Shown here: positions 63,634 to 64,000 of the stretch, piece by piece
Position numbering within the stretch: the first letter of the stretch is position 1
Layout of the letters: each line of letters begins with the position of its first letter
NCBI GenBank assembly: GCA_021202075.1
Contig: JAJQDT010000060.1
Coordinates: 1 to 64,000 of the forward strand
Direction of reading: 5' to 3'
From: Lachnospiraceae bacterium
Lineage (GTDB): Bacteria > Bacillota > Clostridia > Lachnospirales > Lachnospiraceae
DNA length: 64,000 nt
Translations under genes and position numbers: made by a program
Notes under the pieces: model-generated
The model's database searches: none
The model's input: only the letters and a program-made list of their open reading frames with translations
Told to the model about the DNA's origin: nothing

Positions 63634-64000
63634 CTACATGAGCAGATTCGGCAGGAAGGTGCTGACCTGCGGAATAAAGGTTACCAGCAGCAGCACAACG
63701 ATCATGCACAGATAGAACGGCAGAGTCGCCTTTACGACTTTTTCCATCTTTACCTTGCCGACCGCAGAGCCGATGAATAGAACGGAGCCTACCGGCGGCG
63801 TCAGAAGGCCGATGCCGCAGTTGAGGACGATCATGATACCAAACTGGATCGAACCGATCCCGATGGACTGTGCGATCGGCAGCAGAATCGGGGTAGCGAT
63901 CAGGATGATTGGCGCCATGTCCATAATGCAGCCGAGGAACAGCAGAATCAGGTCAAGCAGCAGCGCGATGATGATCGGATTGTCCGTCAGTCCGATGACT
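63634..64000 (-). CDS. TRAP transporter large permease (DctM), 3' part
   Basis: The frame is open to the window edge, so the 5' end is missing. The last 122 codons show the DctM/SiaM signature: IGLTDNPIIIALLLDLILLF, LGCIMDMAPIILI, FGIMIVLNCGIGLLTPPVG and FIGSAVGKVKMEKVV, with three to four membrane segments. TRAP systems import organic acids, including uronates, using a sodium gradient and a binding protein (DctP). Its neighbours make uronate import the likely role. Confidence 0.93.
   Translation of the reverse strand, partial: VIGLTDNPIIIALLLDLILLFLGCIMDMAPIILIATPILLPIAQSIGIGSIQFGIMIVLNCGIGLLTPPVGSVLFIGSAVGKVKMEKVVKATLPFYLCMIVVLLLVTFIPQVSTFLPNLLM

Overview
The window reads as a chromosomal piece of an endospore-forming, anaerobic Bacillota genome, most likely Lachnospiraceae (Clostridia). 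The evidence is a complete spoIIIAA-AH operon, codY beside topA/dprA/comM, a CIRCE-controlled groESL pair, consensus sigma-A promoters, strong AGGAGG-type ribosome binding sites, and gut-style carbohydrate genes (glucuronate degradation, GH2 glycosidase, Rbs-type and TRAP transporters). No plasmid, phage, CRISPR array or transposase gene was seen.

Layout. 1-5.2 kb: an AAA-ATPase/PD-(D/E)XK protein, a small HTH gene, a HAD phosphatase, an LCP cell-wall ligase and two tRNAs (Leu-CAG, Gly-GCC). 5.4-11.4 kb: a HEAT/methyltransferase protein, a membrane-anchored amidase, guaB and two membrane proteins of unknown function. 11.6-20 kb: groEL-groES, then codY, topA, dprA and comM, with a candidate structured RNA transcribed against the genes between comM and dprA. 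20.3-24.5 kb: a small conserved protein and three secreted proteins (transglutaminase-like, SGNH hydrolase, wall-binding repeat protein). 24.8 kb: malic enzyme. 26-32.1 kb: spoIIIAH to spoIIIAA. 32.5-36.2 kb: carbamate kinase and the remains of a peptide/nickel ABC cassette whose binding-protein gene has an in-frame amber codon. 36.7-42.6 kb: HxlR regulator and an Rbs-type sugar ABC operon with aldehyde dehydrogenase. 42.8-47.5 kb: a methyltransferase fragment, GH2 glycosidase and AraC regulator. 47.5-51.3 kb: FeoA, heavy-metal ATPase, CsoR and TauE-type exporter. 51.4-54.8 kb: Fic protein with a palindromic operator, and an esterase-like lipoprotein. 55-64 kb: a nearly complete glucuronate catabolic cluster (kdgA, kdgK, uxuB, gntR, uxaC, uxuA, kdgF-like cupin, YcxB-like protein, TRAP large permease cut by the window edge).

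How the genes fit. The 55-64 kb cluster encodes glucuronate to fructuronate (UxaC), mannonate (UxuB), KDG (UxuA), KDPG (KdgK), then pyruvate plus glyceraldehyde-3-phosphate (KdgA), with a GntR regulator and probable TRAP uptake. The spoIIIA operon encodes the mother-cell part of the feeding-tube complex and has a good sigma-E promoter. codY has a near-perfect CodY box across its own promoter. The metal cluster has CsoR-type A/T-GGGG motifs in two promoters.

The most unusual general feature is several families of short, partly palindromic dispersed repeats. They sit between genes, inside the loosened spoIIIA operon (where one supplies the stop codon of spoIIIAE), and a hairpin-bearing segment appears in frame within an ATPase coding sequence. 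Several genes also look recently damaged or oddly started: the amber binding protein, a spoIIIAD with ACG at its expected start, an HTH gene without a normal start, and a doubly truncated methyltransferase.
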